A DNA stretch of 64,000 nucleotides from Brucepastera parasyntrophica (GTDB taxonomy: Bacteria > Spirochaetota > Spirochaetia > Treponematales > Treponemataceae): assembly GCF_022376835.1 (NCBI RefSeq), contig NZ_CP084606.1, forward strand, positions 2,226,501 through 2,290,500. The letters run 5' to 3'. The notes beneath the pieces are model-generated. The model saw only the letters and a list, made by a program, of their open reading frames with translations, searched no databases and was not told the DNA's origin. Of the stretch, positions 45,459-54,438 are shown in pieces; positions within the stretch are counted from its first letter, which is position 1; each line of letters opens with the position of its first letter. A program made the translations under genes and the position numbers.

Positions 45459-46391
45459 TTACTGCAGGGTACAGGAATCCTGGTTTTTACAGTTTTTCAA
45501 GACTGATCTTTCCCTGCTCCGATTTGAGAAAATATTTTTCAGCAATCTGTATGAACCAAGCCCCGCGAACAACAGGCCTACCAGCATATCGAGATATACC
45601 TGGGCCGCGTTTTCTCCCGTAATAAAACCGAATATGATATATATGATATCGGTTAATCCGGGGCGCCAGCCTTCGGATCTCGCGTAGCTTACAATTTCAA
45701 GTCCGATGCCGAAGAGTTCGGCAAAAAAAACCGCGATAAGAACACACACCGCAATAATGACTGCGGAAAGTTTGGTTGTTTTCCCTCCGAGTGTTCTGTA
45801 TCCGTAGAAGGCCGCATATGCAATGGCGACTCCCCCTATTGAAGCGTAAAACCCAATAGCCCCGATAACTATCCAGACAATGGAACCTACGAGGGCTCCT
45901 GCCAGGGCTCCGATTCCACCGAGAATATAGGATTTGAGTGAGCCGGCTTTAGTTTCTTCTTTCAATGAATTTATATTGCCCGCGCAGGACGGGCAGACCG
46001 GAATTATTTTTTCATTCAGTTTGTAAAAACCGTCCGGTTCATTCTGTCCGCACAGAGCGCATTCCGGTTTTACCCCGTATTCCCTGTATACTGAAAGAAT
46101 CGCATTGAGCGTTTCAATAAAGGTTCCGTACGGCATTCCGGCCGTATTGATATATGTCTGCAGCATAGTATCTTCCATCTCGGCGTTATAAACGCTTTCG
46201 ATTTGCAGCAAATCCGATTTCATTTTTTCCTCTGAAACCGATTTGTCGATAAGCATTGATACAATTATTTCACTGGATCCGGGTTCATCGGCATTCTCGA
46301 GGGAAAACCAGTACCCGTTATAGCGTCCGCGGTATATATTATTAACAGCCTTAAATCCAAGCTGGATTCCTGCTTCCTCCAAAAGAGTCAT
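45459..46391 (-). CDS. Zinc-ribbon membrane protein, unknown function
   Basis: A 310-residue protein. The N-terminal soluble domain (about 1-105) is followed by a zinc ribbon (CALCGQNEPDGFYKLNEKIIPVCPSC), then four membrane helices (about 160-285). A Gly-rich first helix pair 'GGIGALAGALVGSIVWIVIGAIG' stands out. No family recognised. AGGAGGAA precedes the ATG. The 5' flank of ridA and this gene's 3' end share the palindrome array. Confidence 0.7.
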   Translation of the reverse strand: MTLLEEAGIQLGFKAVNNIYRGRYNGYWFSLENADEPGSSEIIVSMLIDKSVSEEKMKSDLLQIESVYNAEMEDTMLQTYINTAGMPYGTFIETLNAILSVYREYGVKPECALCGQNEPDGFYKLNEKIIPVCPSCAGNINSLKEETKAGSLKSYILGGIGALAGALVGSIVWIVIGAIGFYASIGGVAIAYAAFYGYRTLGGKTTKLSAVIIAVCVLIAVFFAELFGIGLEIVSYARSEGWRPGLTDIIYIIFGFITGENAAQVYLDMLVGLLFAGLGSYRLLKNIFSNRSRERSVLKNCKNQDSCTLQ

Positions 46392-46559
46392 TTACTTTCC
46401 TCCTGTGATACTTGATATATAAGTAAGCCATGTTCAGCTATCCGTTTCTTTCCATAGCAGTATATGTTTTATTCTGTCTGTATCGGTAAAATATTCCGGG
46501 ATTTTGCTGTTTTCAGATAGGAATAGTATTCAGTGTTTTCAATAAAAATGCAATACAGT

Positions 46560-46925
46560 TTATACCCGCTTATCCTGGCCGCCGAATATTTCAAGTATTT
46601 CATGAACGGTTTGCATGAAAACGATTTGTCCTGTTCTATTACTTTCCGCGATAAAGCTCCTCAGACTGCTGCTTTCAATGTTTTCGAAATCTCCCGCTAT
46701 GCCGAGATATATCCGGTAAGTACTGGCCTTCTGGAGAATTTCGCCGGCCAGTCCTGTTTTCAGATCAAAAAAACTTCCGTCAATATTTTCCTTTTTCAGA
46801 ATAAATTTTTTTGACGGGACGTCTGATAAAAGATCAAGAAAGTCTTCCGTTTTTTTTATGATTACTTTTTCCGTCTGTATTTCCGCAATGCGGTTGTTGT
46901 TTTTTTCGTGGACCAGTATTTCCAT
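46560..46925 (-). CDS. DUF4180 protein
   Basis: A 121-residue protein matching DUF4180 by pattern: 'MEILVHEKNNNRIAEIQTEKVIIKKTEDFLDLL', 'SFFDLKTGLAGEILQKASTYRIYLGIAGDF' and 'SLRSFIAESNRTGQIVF'. Function unknown in the family. The start at 46925 has GGGAGA upstream; an earlier in-frame ATG does not. Confidence 0.85.
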   Translation of the reverse strand: MEILVHEKNNNRIAEIQTEKVIIKKTEDFLDLLSDVPSKKFILKKENIDGSFFDLKTGLAGEILQKASTYRIYLGIAGDFENIESSSLRSFIAESNRTGQIVFMQTVHEILEIFGGQDKRV

Positions 46926-46992
46926 TTTTTTTCTCCCGTATAAAACAGGGTAATACACTTTATGGTCCCGTGTATACTGATGACTTGTCCGG

Positions 46993-47014
46993 TAAAACGC
47001 CGTGGCGTTTTTTA
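46993..47014. terminator. Bidirectional terminator-like hairpin
   Basis: AAAACGC-CGTG-GCGTTTT (7 bp, 4-nt loop) followed by TTT on the plus strand and by TTTT on the minus strand. It lies 61 bp after the stop of the chemoreceptor gene at 47075. Confidence 0.55.
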
Positions 47015-47074
47015 TATGGAGTGTTCAGATTCCTGTTTTTGACAGCGGTCCGCGTCCCGGCAGACCGTCCTGCG

Positions 47075-48847
47075 TCAGGCAATACCTGTTTGCCCCAGCT
47101 TTTCTCCGGTTATCTCTTTTGCTTTCTGTAATGCGCCTGAGATGCTTTCGCTCGCGTGGCGCACTCCGATAACACTTGTATTTACTTCTTCGGAGTTGGA
47201 TTTGAGCTTTTCAAGTTCCTCGAAAATAGAACTGCTGCCTCTCTGGATTTCACCCGATCCCGAGCGGACTTCTTCGGTCATTTCATGAATGGTTTTCAGG
47301 GCCGCCAGTATCTGTTTCCCGCCGGCCGCCTGTTCTTCAATGGCGTTATACACTGTGGAAAAAGAGGTTTCCATGGTATTTATTTCGCTGAACATTACGT
47401 CCATTGTTTTTGTTGTATCCGAGGAGGCCGTGGTAATGCGTCCGATGACTTCTTCCATTTTCTTTATTTCAACGGAAATGGAATTTGATTCACCCGCCGA
47501 CAATTCGGCCAGCTTCCGTATTTCTTCGGCCACAACGGCAAAACCCTTTCCCGCGTCACCGGCATGAGCGGCCTCAATCGCGGCGTTCATGGCCAGAATA
47601 TTTGTCTGGCCCGCTATATTCGCAATGGTAGTGTTCGCGTCCATCAATGCGTTTGACTGGTCCGAGACTTCCCTCAATTCTTCCATAAGATCGACCATCT
47701 TTTTCTGGCCATCTTCGGAAGAATTCCCAAGCCGGTTGGTTACTTTGTTGACTTCACTGACGATCGATCTGATTGAACCTATATTCGCGACCATTTCTTC
47801 GATTGCCGATGATGATTCGCTGATATTTACCGCCTGGGTCTGGACCGCCTTGTTCAGCGAATCGATATTCCTGATTATTTCTCCGATTGAATCAGAGGTC
47901 TGCTGTACCGACTGTAACTGGAGCGCCGACTGCTTTTGCACGGAATCCATATTGAGCATTATGACGCCCAGGTCATCCGAAGATTCGCTTATTACGGCGT
48001 CGAGGGTCTGGCTGACGCCTGTCAGGCTGTCGAGGTTGCCGTTAAGATCGCTGATGGCCCTGCGGAAATGGTCCCTTATTTTTATCAGGGCGTGCTGCAG
48101 CTCTCCGATTTCGTCCTTTTTGAAATGGGTAATTTCCATGTCAAAATTCATTTCAGCCAGCTGTCCCGCCAGATTGACCACTTCCTTAATAGGGTTCAGC
48201 AGGAAGGAAGAAACCTGGAGCGCGAGAATAATCGCAAGAATAATGGCGACTCCGAGGGAAATTGTCAGGGCGACCCAGGCGTTTCTCTGAAGCCCCGCGA
48301 TAAATGAAACTTCATAATCCAGGGCCAGCGCTCCGGTAACTCTCCCGTTTTTGATAATCGGGAGATAGGCCGACATAAAAGTCCCCCAGTCATCCGTATA
48401 GGGTTTATCGACAATCTGTATTTCTCTGGTTGAATAGGCGTTCTTGAGTTCGTCCGGAGCTTCGTCATCGGGATAAAAAGCAAGGAACAGGTCTTCAAAA
48501 CCGTCTTCCTCCAGGAATTCCGTATCAAAAACAAAGCGGTAACCGCCGGGAATTTTTTCAAGAAGATAGATAAAGGCAAAATCAAATGATTCCGCAATAT
48601 CATTTATTTCTTCCAGAAATTCCCAGAATTCGGGAGAATCGTTTTCCCCTCCCTGAACAAAAAAATCAATATCCGCGATAACCGGATACCGTTTTTCAAT
48701 CATTATTGCAGCGCGGTGAAGTGTATCCTGCAGACTGCGCGTAATATAGTTTGTATATTGGATATACATAGTTACCCCGACTCCGGAAGAAACTATTACG
48801 CCCAATCCGATAAACAGAAGCAAAAATCTTGCCTTTAAACTTTTCAC
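47075..48847 (-). CDS. Methyl-accepting chemotaxis protein, second copy type
   Basis: A transmembrane chemoreceptor of about 590 residues. TM1 about 3-25, a periplasmic domain of about 160 residues (shorter than that at 42225), TM2 about 190-212, HAMP ending '[18 protein letters not shown]', and signalling tip '[22 protein letters not shown]'. GTG at 48847 is preferred because AGGGGG lies 7 nt before it; the ATG at 48865 has no ribosome site. It shares long identical stretches with the other receptor in its cytoplasmic half. Confidence 0.93.
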   Translation of the reverse strand: MKSLKARFLLLFIGLGVIVSSGVGVTMYIQYTNYITRSLQDTLHRAAIMIEKRYPVIADIDFFVQGGENDSPEFWEFLEEINDIAESFDFAFIYLLEKIPGGYRFVFDTEFLEEDGFEDLFLAFYPDDEAPDELKNAYSTREIQIVDKPYTDDWGTFMSAYLPIIKNGRVTGALALDYEVSFIAGLQRNAWVALTISLGVAIILAIILALQVSSFLLNPIKEVVNLAGQLAEMNFDMEITHFKKDEIGELQHALIKIRDHFRRAISDLNGNLDSLTGVSQTLDAVISESSDDLGVIMLNMDSVQKQSALQLQSVQQTSDSIGEIIRNIDSLNKAVQTQAVNISESSSAIEEMVANIGSIRSIVSEVNKVTNRLGNSSEDGQKKMVDLMEELREVSDQSNALMDANTTIANIAGQTNILAMNAAIEAAHAGDAGKGFAVVAEEIRKLAELSAGESNSISVEIKKMEEVIGRITTASSDTTKTMDVMFSEINTMETSFSTVYNAIEEQAAGGKQILAALKTIHEMTEEVRSGSGEIQRGSSSIFEELEKLKSNSEEVNTSVIGVRHASESISGALQKAKEITGEKLGQTGIA

Positions 48848-49100
48848 AGCACGCCCCCTAAGCATTGTGATAAATACAAATACTTCGTAACTGCATAACA
48901 GAAATCTTTCACCGGACCGCCGGCTTATTCAGTCTCCGCAACTTCCGATTATTTATACTAGCAGTAAAATAATATCTTTGTCCAAAGAATTTTAATAGAA
49001 TTTACATTTTACATTCATTTATATAGTATAAATACGGAACTTTTTTCCGCTTTTTTTCCGGTATACTGAAAATATACTAATCAGGACAGAAAATATGAAA
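48848..49100. other. A/T-rich intergenic region
   Basis: No gene is seen in this stretch between the chemoreceptor start and repeat copy A. It contains several TATACT/TATAGT hexamers and ends at the repeat that begins at 49101. Confidence 0.4.
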
Positions 49101-49208
49101 TATAGTCAAATAATTTAAATTATTTGACTATTTCCGATTGCAACTGTTTCTGATATAAAAAATTAGTTAATTCTTTATATCAGAAACGTATATTAAAGGT
49201 GTATATAT
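49101..49208 (+). repeat. MITE-like palindromic repeat, copy A
   Basis: About 108 bp. Palindrome 1 (AGTCAAATAATTT and its mirror, 26 bp) is followed by a 16-18 bp link with TTTCCGATTG. Palindrome 2 follows (GTTTCTGATATAAA, 14-nt loop, TTTATATCAGAAAC), and then a tail TTAAAGGTGTATATAT. Copy B (51525) is nearly the same over its whole length and in the same orientation. It ends where the GNAT reading frame begins. Confidence 0.85.
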
Positions 49209-49239
49209 CTTACGCAATATTAATGAATCCGCGGAAATC

Positions 49240-49764
49240 ATGGAAAAAGCCGCCGCAATATTAACCGAAACATTCAAGGGGCTGGGCAAGGATGCCTGGC
49301 CGACAAGAGAGGCCGCTCTGGACGAAGTCAGGGAATGCGTGGAGGAACCGAACATCTGTATCGGTATTTTTGCTGACGGAGAACTGGCCGGCTGGGGCGG
49401 CCTGCGGCCGATGTACGATAAAACCTGGGAACTGCACCCGCTCGTTATCGCCGGGAGTTTTCAGGGAAGAGGTCTTGGACGTCTGCTGCTGTCCGGACTT
49501 GAAACCCGCGCGGTGGAAAAAGGCATAACCGGGATTGTCCTTGGAACCGACGATGAAACAGGCTCCACCAGCCTTTCTCAGCGCGCTATAACCGGGGAAA
49601 ATATTTTTGAGGAAATCATACATATCCGGAATTTAAAAAACCACCCCTTTGAATTTTACAGGAAATGCGGGTACATCATTACCGGAATCGTCCCTGACGC
49701 AAACGGCGAGGGCAGGCCTGATATCTGGATGTGGAAAAAACTAAGGCGTCCCGAAACCCCCTGA
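49240..49764 (+). CDS. GNAT acetyltransferase (AAC(6')-like)
   Basis: A protein of at least 174 residues. Acetyl-CoA motif 'LVIAGSFQGRGLGRLLLSGLE' (Q/RxxGxG/A) with the AAC(6')-type pattern 'WELHPLVIAGSFQGRGLGR', and 'FYRKCGYIITGIVPDANGEGRPDIWMWKK' at the end. The substrate could be an aminoglycoside, but that is only a family guess. The conserved first GNAT strand (ILRNINESAEI) lies upstream of the ATG at 49240, in frame with an ATC in the tail of repeat A at 49207. The repeat may have removed the original start codon. Confidence 0.82.
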   Translation: MEKAAAILTETFKGLGKDAWPTREAALDEVRECVEEPNICIGIFADGELAGWGGLRPMYDKTWELHPLVIAGSFQGRGLGRLLLSGLETRAVEKGITGIVLGTDDETGSTSLSQRAITGENIFEEIIHIRNLKNHPFEFYRKCGYIITGIVPDANGEGRPDIWMWKKLRRPETP

Positions 49765-49812
49765 CATGGAAACTTCCCGGTATCGGCGGCAATATCCTCT
49801 ATAAAAATAATA

Positions 49813-49938
49813 ATGAAAATTTCCTGCGCCCTTTGTTCTAATGCGGGCCGCCTGTATGGCCAGGAAATATTTTCACACCTGACCGGTATTGTTCCGCCGG
49901 AAAAATATCCGGAAATAATTGACGGTGATACTGTTTGA
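49813..49938 (+). CDS. Possible 41-residue small protein
   Basis: ATG to TGA with two Cys near the start (ISCALCSNAGR). It has no clear ribosome site and no recognised family; it may be chance. It fills part of the gap between the GNAT and DUF4256 genes. Confidence 0.2.
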   Translation: MKISCALCSNAGRLYGQEIFSHLTGIVPPEKYPEIIDGDTV

Positions 49939-49986
49939 TGGCTACCTTATTATATATAACTTCACAGGGAGTATTAGTCCGCTGAC

Positions 49987-50568
49987 ATGAAAGATACGGT
50001 AAACAGTAAGGTAATGAAAACACTGCCGCAGGAAGAGCGTGAAAAACTGCTCGGAGTTCTGAAGGTCCGTTTTGAGGTCAACATGATCCGGCATAAAAAT
50101 CTTGAATGGGACGCGATCCGGACACGGCTCGAAGCCGACCCCGGAAAACTGTGGTCGCTCAGCGAAATGGAAAGGAGCGGCGGGGAACCGGATGTCGTCG
50201 GGTATGATGGAAAAACCGGAGAATATATTTTTTATGACTGTTCAGCGGAAAGTCCTGCGGGCCGGAGAAATGTCTGTTATGACCGCGAAGGCCAGGAGTC
50301 AAGGAAAAATTCCAGACCGGAACATAATGCTATTGATATGGCTGCCGGCATGGGAATTGAACTTTTAACTGAAGAACAATACAGGACTTTGCAGACGCTT
50401 GGCAGTTTCGATACAAAAACTTCAAGCTGGCTGAAAACTCCTCAGGATATCAGAAAACTGGGCGGCGCCATTTTTGCCGAAAAGCGATATGATACTGTCT
50501 TTGTGTTTCACAACAGCGCGCCTTCCTATTATGGGGCCAGAGCTTTCCGCGGTTCGCTGCGACTCTGA
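49987..50568 (+). CDS. DUF4256 protein
   Basis: A 193-residue protein that fits DUF4256: 'LGVLKVRFEVNMIRHKNLEWDAI', 'SLSEMERSGGEPDVVGYD', 'YIFYDCSAESPAGRRNVCYDREGQESRK', 'SFDTKTSSWLKTPQDIRKLGGAIF' and a C-terminal 'SYYGARAFRGSLRL'. The family is found scattered across bacteria; function unknown. It is probably an accessory gene, between two repeat clusters. Confidence 0.87.
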   Translation: MKDTVNSKVMKTLPQEEREKLLGVLKVRFEVNMIRHKNLEWDAIRTRLEADPGKLWSLSEMERSGGEPDVVGYDGKTGEYIFYDCSAESPAGRRNVCYDREGQESRKNSRPEHNAIDMAAGMGIELLTEEQYRTLQTLGSFDTKTSSWLKTPQDIRKLGGAIFAEKRYDTVFVFHNSAPSYYGARAFRGSLRL

Positions 50569-50682
50569 TTCCTTCATATCCGGAAATATAGCCAGTCCTC
50601 CTGATAAAAGCAGCTTACTCGTCCGGCATTTCAGTTTCCCGGATAAGCCTGTTGATATACCCGCAATTTCTTATGCAGTCAT

Positions 50683-50815
50683 GCGATACGATACGCAATC
50701 GTATCGCGTATCGTATCAGCTATCGTGTTTTCATGATTGTATATCTCCGCTGTCTGTTCTCTGAACCGCAGCTGCACAGCTGATACGATAGTCAATCGTA
50801 TTCATGATCGTATCG
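50683..50815. repeat. Cluster of ATCGTATC/GATACGAT palindromes
   Basis: GCGATACGAT-ACGCA-ATCGTATCGC (50683-50707) is a perfect 10-bp inverted repeat. ATCGTATCAGCT (50710-50721) pairs with AGCTGATACGAT (50778-50789), 12 bp. More ATCGTAT copies follow at about 50795 and 50807. They occupy the 361-bp gap upstream of vapBC, in which no other gene is seen. Operator or relic of a palindromic repeat. Confidence 0.7.
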
Positions 50816-50893
50816 TAAAGACTTTTCCTGTATCCCGTTATTTTTTCCATAACTTACAAATGAAGGGTCCTGTAAATTTTACATTGAAAATTC

Positions 50894-50922
50894 TTGCTTC
50901 GGCAGTCAGCGTGACGTATTAT
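50894..50922 (+). promoter_or_regulatory. Predicted leaderless promoter of vapBC
   Basis: TTGCTT, a 17-bp spacer, TATTAT, seven bases, then the vapB ATG at 50930. No Shine-Dalgarno is present. Confidence 0.6.
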
Positions 50923-50929
50923 ATATACT

Positions 50930-51136
50930 ATGAAAATAACTGCGATAATAGATGACGCGCTTGTAAATGATGTTAAGCGTTTTTCAAACAGTAAAACAAC
51001 TACGGAAGCCATAACACTCGCCCTGCAGGAATGGCTTGATATGTATCACCTCAAAGAACTGAACCGGGAGATTTCAAAAAAACCGTTTGCCCCGGGTCCG
51101 GCAAGAAAGCCGAAAGAAACGGGCCGGCCAAAATGA
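50930..51136 (+). CDS. vapB: VapB-type antitoxin
   Basis: A 68-residue ribbon-helix-helix-type antitoxin of the VapB2/DUF2191 kind: 'MKITAIIDDALVNDVKRFSNSKTTTEAITLALQEWL' folds as strand-helix-helix. A basic, disordered tail would bind the toxin. It overlaps vapC by 4 bp (ATGA). Such pairs usually repress their own promoter; the palindromes at 50683-50815 are possible operators. Confidence 0.88.
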   Translation: MKITAIIDDALVNDVKRFSNSKTTTEAITLALQEWLDMYHLKELNREISKKPFAPGPARKPKETGRPK

Positions 51137-51522
51137 TAATTCTTGATACCCCGGTATGGATGGAATTTTTTACGGGAAATCCGCTGTATTTTTCTTCAGT
51201 TTCAGGACTTATGGAACGGAAGGAAATCCTTGCTCTTGAATGCATTTTCGGCGAACTGCTGAAGGAAAGTTCCGGGCCGCGGGAACGGGATATAATTACG
51301 GGATACTGGGAACATCTCCCCAGGGCCGACAGTACCGGACTTTTTATCGAGGCCGGTATGTATTTGGAAAAGAAACCCGGAGCGGACCTGATTAACACGC
51401 TCGTTCTAATGCACGCAAAAAAATATGCGGTCCCGGTGTGGACGACCGATGTGAATTTGCTGAAGCTGCTCCCCGAAGAACTCAGGTACAGGGACGCTCC
51501 GGCAAAAAAGGCGGCCCGCTGA
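51133..51522 (+). CDS. vapC: VapC-type PIN-domain toxin
   Basis: A 129-residue PIN nuclease. Acidic residues: D5 in IILDTPVWMEFF, Glu in CIFGELLKESS, Asp in GADLINTLVLMHA and Asp in VWTTDVNLL. VapC toxins cut tRNA or rRNA. The frame looks intact, so the toxin should be active. The stop is 2 bp from repeat copy B. Confidence 0.9.
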   Translation: MIILDTPVWMEFFTGNPLYFSSVSGLMERKEILALECIFGELLKESSGPRERDIITGYWEHLPRADSTGLFIEAGMYLEKKPGADLINTLVLMHAKKYAVPVWTTDVNLLKLLPEELRYRDAPAKKAAR

Positions 51523-51524
51523 TT

Positions 51525-51632
51525 TATAGTCAAATAATTAAATTATTTGACTATTTCCGATTGTACGTGTTTCTGATATAAAAAAATAACTAATTCTTTA
51601 TATCAGAAACTTAAATTAAAGGTGTATATATT
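51525..51632 (+). repeat. MITE-like palindromic repeat, copy B
   Basis: The same structure as copy A at 49101, same orientation, 2.4 kb apart. Palindrome 2 arms are identical in both. Differences are in the loops. Its tail TTAAAGGTGTATATAT supplies, on the minus strand, the last codons and stop of the DUF5131 gene. Confidence 0.85.
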
Positions 51633-52310
51633 TGCGGATGATAATTGATCCCCGCTTTTTTTGCCTGGGAATGCTGGAGCGCCCGTTTGATGGTATATAA
51701 TTTTCCGTCCTTAATAAAACGCGCGCCTGTCTGCTTGAACCGGAACGCGACACCATGCTCCATACACTGCCTCCTGAGGTCGAGAAACCAGTCATAGTTG
51801 CAGGCCCGCGCGTTTTCACCTGATTCGCCTCCCGCAATTACTTCTTCAATAGAACTGTCAAGGAAAGGACCGAGGTCAATAGGTTCCAGAAGGGGCTCGC
51901 AGACAATGCTTTTATGGCGTATGGGTGCCGCTTTGAAAATGGGCAGCCGGTAGCCGGTGCGGTCCTGGTTTTCGACTGTGCAGCATATGTGAACATTCGG
52001 GTAACCGTCGCCCCAGTCGGGGGGAATGCAGCCGGCAAAGCGGTCAATCCTTTTGGTAATGAACAGAAATTGTGAGTCCGAACGGATACGCATCATTTCC
52101 CATGCTTCGGCCCGCCATTCATCCGCTTCCGCAAGAAGAAAGTCCGAAGTAAAGCAGGAAAAAAACAGTTCTCCTGCAGGCACGGTATATTCGCCGTTTC
52201 TTTTTTCTTTACCGGCAGATTAAAGGCCGCGTTCTTTTTTACCATGGAGGCGTCGCCTCCGTATTTTGAATCGGTCCGGTATACGTAACAGTTTGCGCAT
52301 CCCGGACTTA
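51611..52310 (-). pseudogene. DUF5131 (phage Gp37/Gp68-like) gene, both ends overwritten by repeats
   Basis: Reading over one frameshift gives 'ISPGCANCYVYR' near the start, then 'LFFSCFTSDFLLAEADEWRAEAWEMM', 'FLFITKRIDRF', 'AGGESGENARACNYDWFLDLRRQC' and 'FKQTGARF', as in DUF5131/Gp37-Gp68 family proteins (radical-SAM-like Cys motif). The usual first residues with the first Cys are missing: repeat R3 begins there. The last residues (IYTPLI) and the stop lie in repeat B. The break is a run of six T at 52201-52206 where seven would fit. No start codon is visible upstream. Confidence 0.72.
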
Positions 52311-52463
52311 TTCGAGGCGAGGGTTTAATACCCGTCGTTCTGCGACATTTTTTTATTAAAACATATAAAAACGTTAGGTTTTGTAGGTTCCATTGGTATT
52401 AAACCCGAGTCCAATTCCACGGGAGAGAAAAATCCCCTGCAGCTCTGCGGCGGGGGATTTTAT
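52308..52463 (+). repeat. Dispersed structured element, copy R3
   Basis: Third full copy: TTATTCGAGGCGAGGGTTTAA, hairpin GTCG/CGAC followed by a T-run, core AGGTTCCATTGGTATTAAA (one extra T), stem CCCG/CGGG, and ATCCCC pairing with GGGGAT. It lies between the truncated DUF5131 gene and the end of the cyclomaltodextrinase-like gene. Its final hairpin could terminate the latter on the minus strand. Confidence 0.8.
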
Positions 52464-52520
52464 TTTTCTGCATCCGTGCCAGGGGTTCCAGTTTACTGCC
52501 ATTATGTTCTATGCCGGGCT

Positions 52521-54307
52521 TTAGTCCCGTTTTTGTGTGAGCGCATAGGCAAAGCCGTTTTCGGGAATGTCGGTAAAACCGCCTGAAACTATTTCCTCAT
52601 CCTTCAGATACCTGTTGTAATCCTTCAGCGGAAGAACAGCGTCGTTTCTGTTGAGAATAACCGTGAGCTGTTCCGTACCGTTGTATACCCGCATGCCGAA
52701 CAGGCCCGGTATGGCATCATCATAAATCCACTGGCGCATTCCCCTGTTGCATAGTTCGATATGGCTTTTTCGCAGGCCGATAATTCCTGTGATAAATTCA
52801 TACTGCCCGGGAACCTGGTGTTCCTCTTCCCATGGCATGCATCTCCGGCAGTCGGGGTCCTCTCCTCCTGTCATTCCGAATTCACTTCCATAATAAAAGC
52901 AGGGGCTTCCGGGAAGCAGGGCAAAAACAAGCCAGGCCTGCCTGGCCTTTGCGAGGCTTCCGCCTACAAGCGAGATAAGGCGCGCCGTATCATGGGATTC
53001 CATCAAATTGAAACCCGCCCTGATAACGGGAAGGGGATATGATAATTCAAGAGATGTCATCCGGTCCGCCAGAGTGTGTCCGTCCGGGACTTCCGGACTC
53101 TGTGTCAGGAATTTATAAATTGCCTGCCCGAAATGATAATTCATCACCGCGTCATACTGATCGCCATGAAGCCAGTCCATTGAGTAATGCCAGATTTCGC
53201 CCACAATGTAGGCGTCCGGTTTCGCGGCTTTAACCGTTTTGCGGAAAGCCCGCCAGAATTCGTGGTCAATCTCATTGGCCACGTCGAGGCGCCAGCCATC
53301 TATGTCGAATTCGGTTATATAATGCTTTGCAATGCCGAGAAGAAAGTCCCGGACTTCGGGGTTCGCGGTGTTGAGTTTCGGCATCCAGGTGGTAAAGGCA
53401 AAAGTGTGGACTCTTGCGTCATGGGCATCTCCGGTGTCCTTTCCCTTTTGAAAAGGGGAAAGCCGTCAATAACGAACCAGTCCTTATACGCCGATTTTTC
53501 CCCATTTTTGGCTACATCAAGCCATGGCGCAAAGTCATTTCCTGAATGATTGAATACAGCGTCAAGAATAATTCTGATTCCGCGTTTGTGGCATTCCCGG
53601 ACCAGCGTTCTGAGATCTTCTTCGGTCCCGAAGGCGGGATCAATTTTCATATAATCTCTGGTGTTGTATTTATGGACCGAGGTTGAATCAAAGATAGGCG
53701 TAAGATAAATACCATTAAAACCGGCGCGGGCAATATGATCGAGTTTTGCCGTAATGCCGGGTAAATCACCCCCGTAAAATTCCCGGTTGCTTACTTCTTT
53801 ATACCCGTCTTTCCATTCTTTTATATTTTCCGGATTCAGTTCGGGGTTCCCGTTATAATATCTTTCCGGAAATATCTGATACCATACCGTCCCGCCTACC
53901 CAGTCAGGAGCGCGGTATACTTCGCTTTTGTGGAGATAGGGAAATATGAAAGTATTCCACACATTTTCCCTGTTTACCGTATCGACAATTCCCTTTTCCC
54001 CGTATTCCCAGGTTTTTCCTCCCTTATGGAGGATAAACCAGTATTTCAGGCGCTTGTAGGGAAGGGTAATAAAAATTTCCCAGTAATCATGAACTCCGTC
54101 GCTTCCCGCCCTGGTCATGGGCTGGACTTCGCTTTTCCACCGGTACATTCTGTGGTTGAGATATTCAGCCTCAAAGGGATCGGCGCTGACAATTTCAACA
54201 AGATCAATATCGTCCGCGGCGGTTTGCAGGCGGATATGAAGCGTGTTCTCATCATAGGCGTAACACCAATTTTCCCCACAGCTGTGATAAATTCCGGCTT
54301 TGTTCAT
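52521..54307 (-). CDS. GH13 cyclomaltodextrinase/neopullulanase-like enzyme, frameshifted once
   Basis: About 595 residues across two frames. An N-terminal starch-binding-type domain (about 1-120) precedes a GH13 barrel. 'WYQIFPERYYNG' and 'FYGGDLPGITAKLDHIARAGFNGIYLTPIF' mark subfamily 20. Catalytic residues are Asp in GWRLDVANEID (about 340), Glu in VGEIWH (about 369) and Asp in ESHDTARL (about 436). The break at 53440-53442 is a run of three T (A on the coding strand) where four would fit. It cleaves maltodextrins or cyclodextrins; no signal peptide, so cytoplasmic. GAGGAG precedes the ATG. Confidence 0.9.
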
Positions 54308-54403
54308 AAGACAGTCTCCTCTTTGCGGCCAGTTTGATTGTTGACTACAGAAACAATTATTACCAGTCTGCTATTTTTTTGTCTAGTGGTATACGGACTC
54401 AGC

Positions 54404-54432
54404 TTGTTAATTTCGGATTCTGGCAGTATTAT
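54404..54432 (+). promoter_or_regulatory. Predicted leaderless promoter of the debranching-pullulanase gene
   Basis: TTGTTA, a 17-bp spacer, TATTAT, six bases, then the ATG at 54439. No Shine-Dalgarno. It supports the later of two possible starts. Confidence 0.55.
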
Positions 54433-54438
54433 CAAAAT

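Noticed and set aside
45315-45506. 63-codon reading frame with 'HMTMCRK' and 'YTMICVKK'
   Set aside because: The repeated residues come from the TTTACACAT palindromes translated in one frame; it runs into the neighbouring gene on the other strand.
49240-49764. Calling the GNAT protein an aminoglycoside-resistance enzyme
   Set aside because: The motif pattern is AAC(6')-like, but this family also covers many unrelated acetyltransferases and the N-terminus is uncertain.
49101-51632. Integron cassette array with attC sites
   Set aside because: The repeats flank genes in direct orientation as attC sites do, but they lack the GTTRRRY/RYYYAAC core pair and carry two perfect palindromes instead. 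No integrase is in the window.
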